Of a DNA stretch of 64,000 nucleotides, positions 8,070-18,390 are shown piece by piece; within the stretch, counting starts at the first letter, position 1; every line of letters begins with the position of its first letter. The stretch spans positions 1 through 64,000 of the forward strand of contig CAITLJ010000015.1 in assembly GCA_903893215.1 (NCBI GenBank). Direction: 5' to 3'. The notes beneath the pieces were generated by a model. The model did no database searches. It saw nothing but the letters and a program-made list of their open reading frames with translations, and was not told where the DNA came from. Made by a program: the position numbers and the translations under genes. This stretch comes from an uncultured Ferrovum sp. (GTDB lineage: Bacteria; Pseudomonadota; Gammaproteobacteria; Burkholderiales; Ferrovaceae).

Positions 8070-8977
8070 TGGCACTTCCTCGCGTACTGGTGCTGCTGGC
8101 GGTCCACAACGGCCTGCCCTTCCTACAGGACCAGCTGCAGACACTGGCGGGGCAGCAGCAGGTTTCGCTGCAAGTCGATATCTCTGACGACGCCTCCACC
8201 GACGGCTCGCCGGCCCTCTGCGCCGAATGGGCCGCCACCGACCCGCGCTTCCGCAGCGTGAACCCACCCGGCCCGGGCGGCAGTGCCGCGCAGAATTTCT
8301 TTCGTCTGCTGATCGCCGCCGACCTGCGTGACGTGGACTATGTGGCCTTCTGTGATCACGATGACCTGTGGCATGCCGATCGCCTGATTCGTGGCGTTGA
8401 ACGCCTGCAATTCAGCGGCGCGGCGCTGTATTCCTCGGCCACCCGTGCCTTCTGGCCAGACCAGCGCAGCCGCGTGCTGGGGCAGGTGGCCGAAATGACC
8501 CAGGCCGACTTCCTGTTCGAAGGGGCAGGGCAGGGCTGCAGCTTCCTGCTCACCGTAGCCTTTGCGCGACAGGTGCAGGCCTTGCTGCAAAAGCATCAGC
8601 CGCTGCTGGCCGGTATCCATTATCACGACTGGGCGGTGTATGCCGCCGCGCGCGCACTCGGTCTGCCGTGGGTATTCGATGCGCAGTCGCGGCTGGATTA
8701 TCGCCAGCATGACGGCAACGATACCGGCGCACGGGCCTCTGGTGGCGGGGTGCGCAAACGTCTCGCGCTGATCCGCAATGGTTGGTACGCCGCCCAGGTG
8801 GCCGCCATCAGCGCCTGGGTGGCTGCTGTCGCACCACAGCAGCCGGCGCTGCAGGCTTGGCAGCGTGCCAAGGTGGGCAGCCGAATCGGCCGAGCACTGT
8901 GGTTGGCGCGCCACGGCCGCCGGCGTGGCGCTGACCGGGCGGTTCAGGTACTGGCCGCGCTGGCGGGCTGGCTGTGA
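8069..8977 (+). CDS. Family 2 glycosyltransferase
   Basis: 302 residues. N-terminal GT-A fold: VLVLLAVHNGLPFL, then DISDDASTDGSP and the metal/nucleotide-binding CDHDDLWHADRL at about residue 92. This version of the motif is typical of rhamnosyltransferase-like GT2 proteins (RgpB/RfbN group), which add dTDP-L-rhamnose or a similar sugar to polysaccharide chains; the exact sugar is uncertain. No membrane segment. The ATG overlaps the stop of the toxin remnant, so the present 5' context may be recent. The O-acyltransferase follows 175 bp downstream. Confidence 0.85.
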   Translation: MALPRVLVLLAVHNGLPFLQDQLQTLAGQQQVSLQVDISDDASTDGSPALCAEWAATDPRFRSVNPPGPGGSAAQNFFRLLIAADLRDVDYVAFCDHDDLWHADRLIRGVERLQFSGAALYSSATRAFWPDQRSRVLGQVAEMTQADFLFEGAGQGCSFLLTVAFARQVQALLQKHQPLLAGIHYHDWAVYAAARALGLPWVFDAQSRLDYRQHDGNDTGARASGGGVRKRLALIRNGWYAAQVAAISAWVAAVAPQQPALQAWQRAKVGSRIGRALWLARHGRRRGADRAVQVLAALAGWL

Positions 8978-9152
8978 ATTTACTTGATATCGGGATATTG
9001 TTGACTGGCAACGAGCGGTGAGCAGATTAGGCTCACATCCAGGCGCCCCTTCGGCGCTTACATTTTCTTGCATCTCTTGCGGCGGCGCACTACCCTTCCG
9101 CCGCCAAACTCCTTAAGCTGCACGGCCTTCACCCTAGAGTTGGCTTGTCCTA

Positions 9153-9599
9153 ATGGCATCGCAGTCTCCCTATCGCGCCGATATTGACGGTTTGCGCGCC
9201 CTGGCCGTGCTGGCCGTACTGGGCTTTCACGCCTTCCCAGAACTGCTGCCCGGCGGCTTTCTGGGCGTGGATGTGTTCTTTGCCATCTCGGGCTATGTGG
9301 TCACGGCGGCCATCTGGCCGGCCTTGAGCCAGCGCACCCTCGACCTGGGTGCTTTTTACGCCCGCCGCGCCCGCCGCCTGTTGCCAGCGCTGCTGCCGGT
9401 GCTGATCGCCGTGTGGGGCATGGCCTGGTGCTTTGCCACGCCGGATGATGCCCGCCGGATTGGCCAGACCGTTGCGGCCGGCGCTGCGTTTTTCACCAAT
9501 TTTGTGTTGCTGCGTGGCGGCGGCTATTTTGACCGGGAGTCGGTGGCGCAGCCGCTGCTGCACCTGTGGTCGTTAGGCGTGGAGGCGCAGTTCTACCTG
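9153..9599 (+). pseudogene. O-acyltransferase, N-terminal part (split by IS21)
   Basis: 149 codons of an OafA/YrhL-type acyltransferase-3 protein: RADIDGLRALAVLAVLGFHA with the family His, GGFLGVDVFFAISGY, then SLGVEAQFYL at the breakpoint. The membrane domain is cut after Leu149 by an IS21-family element. Without the element, the frame continues straight into VWPLFLALGVR at 11844, the canonical family sequence. As the DNA stands, translation runs into the element and stops at 9713 after 186 residues, removing most of the membrane domain and the SGNH domain. Confidence 0.93.
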
Positions 9600-9636
9600 T
9601 GTCAACGGCATCCCAGTTTTCCCCAGGCACGGTATT

Positions 9637-10452
9637 TTAAATTTCCCCACCCTGTTGCGATGATGTGTCCTCGTCGTGCGACCGGACGAGGCCGGCTTTC
9701 AGCTTCTCTTTGAGGCGGTACGAGTTACCGCGGATGTTCAGCGTGACGGCATGGTGCAGCAGTCGATCCAGGATGGCGGTGGCGATGACGCGATCCCCGA
9801 ACACGTCGCCCCAGGCTCCGAAGCTCTGATTGCTGGTCAGGATCATCGGTCCTCGCTCGTAGCGCCGGCTGATCAGCTGGAAGAACAGGTTGGCGCCCAT
9901 GCGCTCGATTGGCAGGTAGCCGATTTCGTCGACGATCAGCAGCCGGGGCGTGGTGTAGAACTTCAGCTTATCCTCGAGCTTGCCCTCGGCATGGGCCTTG
10001 GTCAGCGCGGTGATCAAGCTGGCGGCAGATGTGAACAGCACCCGGTATCCGTTCTCGATCGCCTTCAAGCCAAGGGATACCGCAAGGTGGCTCTTCCCGA
10101 CGCCTGGTGGTCCCAAGATGATCACGTTGTCGCCGTGTTCGATGAAGTGGCAGCTGGCCAACGTCAGGACCTGCTTCTTGTCGATCGATGGCTGGTAGCT
10201 GAAGTCGAAGGTCTCCAGTGGCTTCACGAACGGCAACCGTGCCATGGCGGTTCGCATCGTGATGTTCTGGCTCCGCTTCGCCGCCACTTCCTCGCCGAGC
10301 ACCTGTTCGAGGAAGTCGGCGTAGGGAAGGTCATCCGTGGCAGCCCGCTGCAGCAGAGCTTCGAGTCGTTCGCCGCTCTTGTTCAGGCGCAGCTTCTTGA
10401 GGTGGTCGCCCAAGCGTTCGAGCTGCGCTGGAGTCGTGATCCCGGAGCTCAT
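9637..10452 (-). CDS. istB: IS21-family helper ATPase IstB
   Basis: 271 residues. DnaC/DnaA-like AAA+ ATPase with Walker A GPPGVGKSHLAV (near residue 115), Walker B LLIVDEIGYLPI, and sensor region LTSNQSFGAWG. IstB assists the IstA transposase and steers target choice. Its ATG overlaps the istA stop in an ATGA arrangement (10449-10452), giving translational coupling. Full length for the family. Confidence 0.95.
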   Translation of the reverse strand: MSSGITTPAQLERLGDHLKKLRLNKSGERLEALLQRAATDDLPYADFLEQVLGEEVAAKRSQNITMRTAMARLPFVKPLETFDFSYQPSIDKKQVLTLASCHFIEHGDNVIILGPPGVGKSHLAVSLGLKAIENGYRVLFTSAASLITALTKAHAEGKLEDKLKFYTTPRLLIVDEIGYLPIERMGANLFFQLISRRYERGPMILTSNQSFGAWGDVFGDRVIATAILDRLLHHAVTLNIRGNSYRLKEKLKAGLVRSHDEDTSSQQGGEI

Positions 10453-11765
10453 GCCACCTCCGCCAGCTGCTCGTAGATCTCAAGGTCACGAACCTCGACC
10501 TCGATCTGCCTCGCGTCGCCGCCGTCTCGGCGGGCCTCGGTTGGGACCACTGCCGGGCGCCTGGCGCACGGACCATGACTCACGTCTACACAGAGCTTGG
10601 CGCGACCGGCCTGGATCTGATGCGTGGCGACGACTTCCCCGCGGTGCCGGATCACCCACTCAGCACCTTGCCGCACCACCTGGACGGTTTGGCCGATGAG
10701 TTGGAAGGGAACGGAGTAGCGATTGCAGTCGATCGTCACCAGCCAGTCCTCGGCGACGACACGGTCGCGCACCATGGCTTCAAGGAAGCTTGGCTGGTTT
10801 GCCGTCGGCACGAGCGCTGCCGCCTCGGCGGCGAACCTGTCGATCGGCCGCTCGTGGGTGGTCCCGTGAACGCGCAGATCCGAGACGTTGGCGAGCCATG
10901 TCAGCAGCTGATCGTTGAGGTCATCGAGGTCCCGGAACGTGCGGCCTGGCGCGAAGTTGCGCTTGACGTACTTCACGCCGGATTCGACCTTGCCCTTGGT
11001 CTTGGCGCGATAGGGCCGGCACAGCCGGGGCGTGAAGCCCCAGTGCTTCGCGAACGATTCGAAGGTCTGATTGAGCTTCGGCTTGCCGTCCTCGGTGCCG
11101 ATAACGACCGTGCGCATCCGGTCGTAGAGCAGCGTCTCGCAGCGTCCGCCGAAGTAGGCGAAGGCCCGCTCATGCGCCGCCAGCACATTGGCAATCTGCT
11201 CGTTGAGGAAGCCCTCGCAGTACGCACGCCGGCTGTAACCCAAGGTCATCACCAGCACGTGAACGACGACCGGCACCTCACCGAACCTGGTCTTCCATTG
11301 GCCCCAGTCCACCTGGGCTTGCTCGCCAGGAGCGGTCTCGAAGCGGCGCTGGGTCAGTGCGGCCAGGCTGGCTGCCGCCCGAAGTGGGCGGACGGCAACC
11401 TTTACCGTCTCATAGCAACCCTCGAATCCGCGCTGGCTGGTCAGTTCTTGGTGCAGGATCCGCGCCGAGTAGTTCACCTGGGGGGCACGCTCACGGAGCC
11501 AATCCAGATGGGAATCGAGCTCGCGCCGCCTGGGCTCTCTGGAATACGGAGCCCAGACCGCCTGTCGTACCGCGCTACGCACCGTCTTGCGGTCCAGATC
11601 AAGGTCCCTGGCGATCGCAGAAATCGACTGCCCTTCTGCGTGCCTCTCCCGAATCGCCTGCCACTGCTGCTGACCGATCACACCTTCCTCCGTATCCGCA
11701 CTGCGTGCGGATACGGTACCAACTTGCCCGGCCATACCCCTCGAACTCCTGACTTCCTCTTCCAT
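10449..11765 (-). CDS. istA: IS21-family transposase IstA
   Basis: 438 residues. An N-terminal helix-turn-helix (QSISAIARDLDLDRKTVRSA) binds the element ends. The DDE catalytic core shows D in VDWGQW, D in LLYDRMRT and E in KGKVESGVKY. The first ~25 residues before the helix-turn-helix vary in the family, so an internal start is possible. The gene is intact. Confidence 0.93.
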   Translation of the reverse strand: MEEEVRSSRGMAGQVGTVSARSADTEEGVIGQQQWQAIRERHAEGQSISAIARDLDLDRKTVRSAVRQAVWAPYSREPRRRELDSHLDWLRERAPQVNYSARILHQELTSQRGFEGCYETVKVAVRPLRAAASLAALTQRRFETAPGEQAQVDWGQWKTRFGEVPVVVHVLVMTLGYSRRAYCEGFLNEQIANVLAAHERAFAYFGGRCETLLYDRMRTVVIGTEDGKPKLNQTFESFAKHWGFTPRLCRPYRAKTKGKVESGVKYVKRNFAPGRTFRDLDDLNDQLLTWLANVSDLRVHGTTHERPIDRFAAEAAALVPTANQPSFLEAMVRDRVVAEDWLVTIDCNRYSVPFQLIGQTVQVVRQGAEWVIRHRGEVVATHQIQAGRAKLCVDVSHGPCARRPAVVPTEARRDGGDARQIEVEVRDLEIYEQLAEVA

Positions 11766-11843
11766 TTCCCTCTCCTTTACGAAGGGGGTGGGGAAAATTC
11801 AAATACCACGGCTGGGGATTATCGAGATGCCGCTGACAACCTG

Positions 11844-13415
11844 GTCTGGCCGCTGTTTCTGGCGCTGGGTGTGCGTCTGGGCGGCCGCCTGCGCGGGCGC
11901 GCAGTGCTCTGGAGCTGGCTGATTGGCGGCACCCTGCTGTCCGCAGGGATTGGCTGGCTAACCCTGCGCACCGATCCGGTGGCGGCGTTTTATGCACCGC
12001 AGGGCCGGTTGTGGGAGCTGGCCCTGGGCGGTCTGCTGGCCATTCATTCATGGGAGCAGGCGGTGCAGCAGCAGTCGCTGGGTGATGCAGCCGCAAGCCG
12101 CCTGGTTTCTGGCGCGTCGGGCATGAGCGGCACCCTACCGGAAATCATGCAGGGCGCCTCACTGGACGCCCTGCTGGCTGTCGGTGCTGTGCTCACCTTG
12201 CTGGCATTGTTCCTGAAAGGCGCCTCGGCGCAGGCGTTTCCGGGCTGGCAGGCCGCTCTGGCAGTGGTGTCCACTTTGCTGGTGATTCACCATGGCCCGT
12301 CAGCGCTGACCAACCGCTGGCTGGCCTGCGTCCCCATGGTGCAGATCGGCAAGCTCAGTTATCCGCTGTACCTTTGGCACTGGCCTTTGCTGTGGCTGCT
12401 GTGGTTGCGGGGCGGCACGCTGACCGCGCAGCAGGACGTGGTTGCGCGCGTGCTGGTGCTGCTGGCCAGCACCGTGCTGGCTTGGCTTACCCTGCGACTG
12501 CTGGAACAGCGATTGCGCCGTCGCCGCGATGGTGTCTCGCTATGGGGCATGGTGGCGCTGCTGGTGCTGATCGGCGGCCTTGGTGAGCACATGGTCCGGG
12601 CGGACGGCTATATCGACCGGCTACCCGCTGCGCTGCGCCCCATTGCGCGCATGCAGGGGCCGGCCGATTTTCAGGGCACCCTGCCCGAGGTCTGCGTTGG
12701 TCAGCCCTCCCGCAACGCGTGCTTTGAAGCCGGTCATCCGCTGGTGATGGTATGGGGAGATTCGCATGCTGCCGCCTTGCTGCCGGGACTGGCTGCCGTG
12801 CGCAGCGGCCAGCACTTTGCACTGGCGGCCTGGACGGGGTGCGGCAATCCGCCGCTGCTCGGGGTGCATGACTATCGGGACGAACGCTGCGGTTCCGGTG
12901 AAGTGCGCGCAAGCAGCAACCTGCAGGCGCTGGAGCGCATCAGCCAATGGCAACCAGAGGTGCTGGTGCTGCACGCGCGTTGGACCTCGCAGGACTATGA
13001 CTTTACGGCCAGCGCGCTGGCGGATCAGCTGGTCGATACCATTGCCGAAGTGCAGCGTCGCGCACCGCGCACCCGCATCGTGGTGCTGGGACCGGTACCG
13101 GTGTGGCGCGATACGCTGTCGCATGTGCTGTTGCGCACGGCGCAGCGCGAAGGATTGCCTGGGCTGCCCGCCGCCTGGCAGCAGGAAGGCCTGGTGGCGA
13201 ATACCGAGGGCTTTGACACCGCACTGGCCGGCGCGCTGGCGCAGCGACATGTGGCGTATCGCTCGGCCTGGCAAGCGCTGTGCAAAGGTAGCTCGTGTCT
13301 TACCCGGGTGGGCGAGCAGGCGCAGGATCTGACCGCAATGGACTACGGCCATTTGTCGCCGCGCGGCGCGACCTATTTGGTGGGCAAACTACCGCCGGTG
13401 CTGGATTGGCCCTGA
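11844..13415 (+). pseudogene. O-acyltransferase, C-terminal part (split by IS21)
   Basis: 523 codons completing the acyltransferase begun at 9153 (672 residues if rejoined). It has several hydrophobic helices, IGKLSYPLYLWHWPLLWLL of the family, and then a periplasmic SGNH hydrolase-like domain with block I VWGDSHAAAL (near residue 450 of the rejoined protein) and the catalytic D-x-x-H in DYGHLSPRGA. Such two-domain proteins O-acetylate surface polysaccharides. The open frame extends backward into the element by chance. Its 3' end overlaps the convergent glycosyltransferase by 27 bp. Confidence 0.93.
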
Positions 13416-15047
13416 GCCGCCGTTGTTGCCAGGTTGTTTGAGCGCGGTGACCGTGGTTGCGGATTCCGCTGAGCTCTCACCTTTGTGCGATGGATTGGCG
13501 GCGCTGATGGACGCGGCAGGCGACGTCGTCACCCGGCGCAGCGCGCCGGCCACCCGGTGCTGCGCACCCCACTGACGCCGGCCGGCCAAAAACACCCACC
13601 AGCCTGCGGTGGCACTGACGTGGCGCAGGATCTGAAAGCTGAATGGCTCGGCCAGCGCTGCAAGCAGCGCATGCGAAAAACGCGGCAATCGGGCGGCTTG
13701 CGGCCCCAGCCAGCAGCGATACACGTGCACCGACCAAAGGTGAAAACCCAGGTCGACAAGGATCTTGGCGCTGATCACGCCGGCCACCGGCACCACCACC
13801 CGCCAATCCCCGCGCACCAGGTGGGTGAGTGCGATGGCCAATGCGGTAAGACCGAACAGGGGCTGCAGGGTATCGATCGCTTTCACGACCAGCATGCGCG
13901 TGCCGAGCGCCCCGTAGCGCGCATTGCCCACCATGTCGCGATACCAGTACTGGGTTTGCAGGAAGCCGCCAAACCAGCGTTTGCGCTGCCGCACAAAGGC
14001 CGCCAGCGTGCCCGGTGCCTCGGTGCAGGCATAGGCACCGCCCACTACGGCAGTGGTCCAGTGCAAGCCGTGCAACACGGAAAAGCGACGCAGACGGTGG
14101 ATCAGTTCGTAGTCCTCCACCAGACAGTCCGGATCAAATCCACCCACCTGCAGCAGGGCGGTACGCCGGAAACCGGCAAAGGCGCCAGAGATCAGCAATA
14201 GGCCGTCGGCCCGCATCCAGGCATAACGCGACAGGAAGTTGCGGATGTATTCGTAGGTCTGAAACCACTCCAGCACCCGACCCTGCAAGGTTTGTCCGCA
14301 CACCGGGCGGATCACGCCGGTGGCCGCTACCAGATGCGGATTGGACTGGAAGGCGGCCAGCATGGCTTGGATGGCGTGCGGTTCGAGCAGGGTGTCCGCA
14401 TCGATGGTGAGCAGCACGTCCACCGTAAGCAACGGCAGGGCGGCGTTGAGTGCGCGCGCCTTGCCGCCATGCGGCAGGCGCAGCCAGCACAATGGGGCAT
14501 CGGCAGGGGCGCCGGCTGCCAGTGGCTGCAGCCGGAAAGTCTGGGTGAGCAGGTGGGCGGTGCCGTCGTCCGAACCGTCGTCGGCCAACAGCACCACGTC
14601 GGGCACCCGGCTCTGGGCCTGCAGGCCGGCAATGGTGGCGGCCAGCACGGTGGCTTCGTTGCGGGCAGCGATGATCACGCCGACGCGCAGGGTCTGCTGC
14701 GTGCTGGTCCCGCTTTCCGTGCTGGTCGTGCCGGTCAGGTTGACGGAAGATGCCAAGGGCCGCCCGGCATCGATCGACGCGTGCGCGCCCCGCACCAGCT
14801 GCCAGGTGGCGATGGCTGTGAACGTAAGCAACACGGTGTCGTAAACCACATACGCCAAACCGGACGACCATGCCCAGACGCCGCCCAGTCCGAACGCCGC
14901 CAATACAGCCAGCGCCCATGTGAGCAGCACGCCACCATGCACGGCCACACTTTGCCACGGCGTGGTGCGCCATGAGGCGCGGGGGGCGTTGGCCTGAAAG
15001 GCGGCATGCAGGGGCAGGGCGGTCACCGGCGCAGGTTTGATTTTCAT
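13389..15047 (-). CDS. Membrane processive-type family 2 glycosyltransferase
   Basis: 552 residues from the ATG at 15047, chosen because upstream codons would overlap the divergent promoter region and resemble no leader. Two N-terminal membrane segments (about residues 35-85) are followed by a GT-A domain: [28 protein letters not shown], the DxD motif in [10 protein letters not shown], and [10 protein letters not shown] corresponding to the QxxRW motif of processive synthases. C-terminal hydrophobic segments follow. The order fits PgaC/hyaluronan-synthase-like enzymes; the polymer is unknown. Confidence 0.87.
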   Translation of the reverse strand: MKIKPAPVTALPLHAAFQANAPRASWRTTPWQSVAVHGGVLLTWALAVLAAFGLGGVWAWSSGLAYVVYDTVLLTFTAIATWQLVRGAHASIDAGRPLASSVNLTGTTSTESGTSTQQTLRVGVIIAARNEATVLAATIAGLQAQSRVPDVVLLADDGSDDGTAHLLTQTFRLQPLAAGAPADAPLCWLRLPHGGKARALNAALPLLTVDVLLTIDADTLLEPHAIQAMLAAFQSNPHLVAATGVIRPVCGQTLQGRVLEWFQTYEYIRNFLSRYAWMRADGLLLISGAFAGFRRTALLQVGGFDPDCLVEDYELIHRLRRFSVLHGLHWTTAVVGGAYACTEAPGTLAAFVRQRKRWFGGFLQTQYWYRDMVGNARYGALGTRMLVVKAIDTLQPLFGLTALAIALTHLVRGDWRVVVPVAGVISAKILVDLGFHLWSVHVYRCWLGPQAARLPRFSHALLAALAEPFSFQILRHVSATAGWWVFLAGRRQWGAQHRVAGALRRVTTSPAASISAANPSHKGESSAESATTVTALKQPGNNGGSGPIQHRR

Positions 15048-15210
15048 GGTGTTCCGACCTCGCTTGGATGGGGTTGGTTCATTGCTTAACAATTCACAAT
15101 GGATGCACAACCATAGGCGATGCGGGCTACTGGTTGTTACACTCGGCCGCAACCCTACTCTGGCTTTTGTGGCTTTGGCCTTTGCGGCCATGCTGCGGAG
15201 CAGCAAACCA

Positions 15211-16257
15211 ATGACAGCTTACACCGCTTTGCAGCAAACATTACGCACCCAGCCGCGCGTGTGGCTGGTGACCGGCGTGGCCGGCTTCATCGGCAGCCAC
15301 CTGCTGCAAACCCTGCTGGCACTGGACCAGCCGGTGGTAGGGCTGGACAATTTTTCCACCGGTTTTGCACACAATCTGACCGATGTGCAGAACGCCGTCA
15401 CGCCGGAACAGTGGCAGCGCTTTCATCTGGTGCGTGGCGACCTGCGCGTGCCAGCAGACTGCACGCAGGCCATGCAGCATCCGCTGGCCGGCCCGGTGCA
15501 ATTGGTGCTGAATCAGGCCGCACTTGGCAGCGTGCCGCGCAGCGTAGCCGACCCGCAGGCCACGCACGACAACAATGTGACCGGCTTTTTGAACCTGCTG
15601 GTGGCGGCGCGTGACGCTAGCGTGCAGCGCCTGGTGTACGCCAGCAGCAGCAGCGTATATGGCGACCATCCCGACCTGCCCAAGGTGGAAGACAAGGTGG
15701 GCAACCCGCTCAGCCCCTATGCCGCCAGCAAGGCAATGAACGAGCTGTATGCCGGCGTGTTTGGCCGGTCGTATGGACTCGAAACCATCGGCCTGCGCTA
15801 CTTCAATGTGTTTGGTGCCCGCCAGGATCCTGAGGGCGCCTATGCCGCCGTGATCCCCAAATGGTGTGCCTCGCTGTTGCAGGGCGAAACGGTATGGATC
15901 AATGGGGATGGAGAGACCAGCCGTGACTTCTGCTACGTGGCCAATGCCGTGCAGGCCAACCTGCTGGCGGCGTGCACTGCCAACCCGGCTGCGATCGGGC
16001 TGGCCTATAACGTGGCGGTGGGGGAGCGGACCACGCTGAATCAGTTGTTCATGCTGCTGCGCGACGGGCTGGCGGAATTTGGCGTGGCGGCGGATGTGCA
16101 GCCGGCGTATCGGGACTTCAGGGCAGGGGATGTCAGGCATTCGCTGGCCGATACCGACCGCGCGACCGCGCTGCTGGGCTATCAGCCTGGTGACACACTG
16201 GCGCTGGGATTAGCGCAGGCGCTGCCTTGGTATGCAGGGCGCGGTAATGCCAGGTAG
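15211..16257 (+). CDS. UDP-N-acetylglucosamine 4-epimerase (WbpP-like)
   Basis: 348 residues. Extended short-chain dehydrogenase: NAD motif GVAGFIGSH, the [17 protein letters not shown] block typical of the WbpP/TviC group, and catalytic Tyr-Lys in [18 protein letters not shown] and the C-terminal [12 protein letters not shown] are also typical. It interconverts UDP-GlcNAc and UDP-GalNAc, or the uronic forms, for glycan assembly. The start at 15211 has GGAG 11 nt upstream; the longer frame begins inside the divergent gene. Confidence 0.88.
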   Translation: MTAYTALQQTLRTQPRVWLVTGVAGFIGSHLLQTLLALDQPVVGLDNFSTGFAHNLTDVQNAVTPEQWQRFHLVRGDLRVPADCTQAMQHPLAGPVQLVLNQAALGSVPRSVADPQATHDNNVTGFLNLLVAARDASVQRLVYASSSSVYGDHPDLPKVEDKVGNPLSPYAASKAMNELYAGVFGRSYGLETIGLRYFNVFGARQDPEGAYAAVIPKWCASLLQGETVWINGDGETSRDFCYVANAVQANLLAACTANPAAIGLAYNVAVGERTTLNQLFMLLRDGLAEFGVAADVQPAYRDFRAGDVRHSLADTDRATALLGYQPGDTLALGLAQALPWYAGRGNAR

Positions 16258-16269
16258 CCGCTTTGCTGT

Positions 16270-18234
16270 TCAGTAGGCGCCGCGCTTGCCAACCACGGTA
16301 TCGATGGTCTTGAACAGGATGGCGATGTCATACCAGAGCGACCAGTTCTGCACGTACCAGGTGTCGAGGGCAACGCGTTCGGCGTAGTTGGTGTCGCTGC
16401 GGCCGCTGACCTGCCACAAGCCCGTGATGCCAGGACGAACCTGCAAATAGAGATGGGCCTGTTCGCCATAGCGCTCCAGTTCCGCCTGAATGATGGGCCG
16501 CGGACCCACCAAACTCATTTCGCCCTTCAACACGTTCCATAGCTGCGGCAGTTCATCCAGGCTGGTTTTTCGCAGGAAGCTGCCAATCGGCGTGACCCTT
16601 GGATCGTTCTTCAGTTTGAAGTCACGGTCCCATTCAGCGCGCGCTTCAGCGTTAGTGGCCAACAGGGCCTTGAGAACCTGATCTGCGTCAGGTCGCATCG
16701 AACGGAATTTTAGACAGCCAAAGGTTTCACCATTTCGCCCGATACGCTGGTGCGCATAAAAAGGCGCGCCGCCGCTGCGCCAGATTTTCCAGCTCAGGTA
16801 GGCAAGCAAAGGTGAGAGCATCATTAGAATTGCAGTTGCGCCCAGTAAATCAAAACCACGTTTGAGCGCCTGCAGTCCCTTCTGGTGCAGCGTGTTGCGC
16901 AGGGTCAAAAACAAGACTTCATGTCTGAAAAAATGGGATAACGAGGTACCAAACAGCGGAAGACCACGAATCGTTGGAATCACATGGATGCCGTCGAAGT
17001 GGACTGCCAAGGTTTGAATCAGTAGCGCGGCTTCTGGTGTGGACAATGAGTCGACAGCCACGATGATTTTTGGTGTGCCGAGTTGCTGCAAGGTGTCCAC
17101 CAAACCGGGCGGAGTTACCGGCGTTTTGTTCAGAACTGGCAGGCCACTTGATGTCACCGCGTCAGCCAAATCTTCATCCGGCAGTCCCGACCTGAGAAAT
17201 CCGAACACCTCATAGCCCAGATTATGCTCACTGCAGATTGCCCGTAAGGCCTCTTGAGCGTTTGGGCCAACGCCCAGAATAATGGCTGGCTGCTTCCATT
17301 TGCCATTCGAGTTCAACAGTGACCGAACAACCGCACGTCCCAGGGGCAGCAGAACCAGTGCCGCCATCCAGACGAGCAGCAGCGTGCCACGCGCGGCGTC
17401 CTGTCGAAACAGGAAACTCAAGGTGCAGGCGAGCAGAAATACGGTGGCCTGCACGCGCAAGGTTTCCGAAAACTCATCCCAGAATGGCCGACGACGGGAA
17501 TACTGCTGAAGATAGAGCCCAAGCCAGGCCATCACGATCAGCGTAAGAACTCCGTGCATCAGCACCGTGCTCACCTGCAGCGGTGCGGGGGCGCCTAAAA
17601 TCGGGTTCCAGCGCACGTTCCGTGTCCAGGTGACCTCTATGAGGGCCAGAAAGAGCAGGGCGGCGTCGCTCAACGCAAAACTCGTGGCGATCAGGCCGCG
17701 TTTTGCCGAGAAAAAAATCGCCACTAAGAGCAGTGAGCACACCACCAGTGCGCTATTGAACACGTGATGAAGGTGTCGATAGTTCTGCAATTGATCAGAC
17801 GGCCATCTGCGAAGCTGACCAGCAGGCGTGCACGTTGAAGATACCGCACCCATCACCGCCTGCTTGCAGGCCGATGCTTCGCGACCGTCTGAAGCCGCTT
17901 CGAAAACGATGACGCCGTCCGGGATGCGCGCACTGACGTGCTCCAACGGATGTTCCGACAAAACAAGCGCAAGTTTGCTGTTCGGACTGGGTATGCAACG
18001 ACCTGTGTCCTCACCGCTGGCAACATGTTCCAAAAATTTACGTAGGCGTAAGCGCTTGTCTTCACACAATGAAGCTTCGCTGACTGGCCCGCCAGCTGCA
18101 GTTACCGTCAGACCATCAGTGCCTGTCCTCGATTCGACAGGGTAAAACTGACGCGGCGGAGAGATCAGGCTGGATGCGGCGAGGAGCAGCAAGCTGCCGC
18201 ATAAAAGAAGTAAGCAGGTCCGCAGAGATGTCAT
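16270..18234 (-). CDS. WbaP-like phosphoglycosyltransferase with extra N-terminal domain
   Basis: 654 residues against roughly 470 for typical WbaP. Residues ~455-654 are the bacterial sugar transferase domain: [15 protein letters not shown] membrane hairpin, then [38 protein letters not shown], and [11 protein letters not shown]. It moves a sugar-1-phosphate onto undecaprenyl phosphate to start a repeat unit. The middle has four hydrophobic segments plus a Rossmann-like cytoplasmic domain. Residues ~1-170 are unusual: a signal-anchor followed by a soluble stretch with four cysteines (SLCEDK, GRCIPS, SACKQ, STCTPA), predicted to be periplasmic. Confidence 0.88.
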   Translation of the reverse strand: MTSLRTCLLLLCGSLLLLAASSLISPPRQFYPVESRTGTDGLTVTAAGGPVSEASLCEDKRLRLRKFLEHVASGEDTGRCIPSPNSKLALVLSEHPLEHVSARIPDGVIVFEAASDGREASACKQAVMGAVSSTCTPAGQLRRWPSDQLQNYRHLHHVFNSALVVCSLLLVAIFFSAKRGLIATSFALSDAALLFLALIEVTWTRNVRWNPILGAPAPLQVSTVLMHGVLTLIVMAWLGLYLQQYSRRRPFWDEFSETLRVQATVFLLACTLSFLFRQDAARGTLLLVWMAALVLLPLGRAVVRSLLNSNGKWKQPAIILGVGPNAQEALRAICSEHNLGYEVFGFLRSGLPDEDLADAVTSSGLPVLNKTPVTPPGLVDTLQQLGTPKIIVAVDSLSTPEAALLIQTLAVHFDGIHVIPTIRGLPLFGTSLSHFFRHEVLFLTLRNTLHQKGLQALKRGFDLLGATAILMMLSPLLAYLSWKIWRSGGAPFYAHQRIGRNGETFGCLKFRSMRPDADQVLKALLATNAEARAEWDRDFKLKNDPRVTPIGSFLRKTSLDELPQLWNVLKGEMSLVGPRPIIQAELERYGEQAHLYLQVRPGITGLWQVSGRSDTNYAERVALDTWYVQNWSLWYDIAILFKTIDTVVGKRGAY

Positions 18235-18390
18235 AGTCAGGTTAGTTTGGTCGGTTCGATCCGAATGCCGACATCAAGTGCCGAAAGTGCCGATGGATTT
18301 GATGGAAACGCCCGACGGGTGCCATTGCCCCTAGACCTCCGGTCATTGATGGTAACCTCTAGGCGTCCCAGATCCATTGTCAGGGTTTAC

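Larger units (their letters stand above)
9600..11838 (-). mobile_element. IS21-family insertion sequence, complete
   Basis: 2239 bp. Ends are long imperfect inverted repeats starting TGTCA(A/G)CGGCATC and continuing with matching CCCCAG, GGTATTT and TTTCCCCACCC blocks at both ends. The flanking 5 bp ACCTG is duplicated (9595-9599 and 11839-11843). It carries overlapping istA and istB, the hallmark of the family. Both genes are open and the ends are intact, so the element looks recently inserted and potentially active. Confidence 0.96.

Noticed and set aside
10575-11843. A long plus-strand frame that runs through the insertion sequence into the acyltransferase tail (10575-13415)
   Set aside because: The first 1.27 kb are antisense to istA and show no family pattern; only the part from 11844 is real gene sequence.
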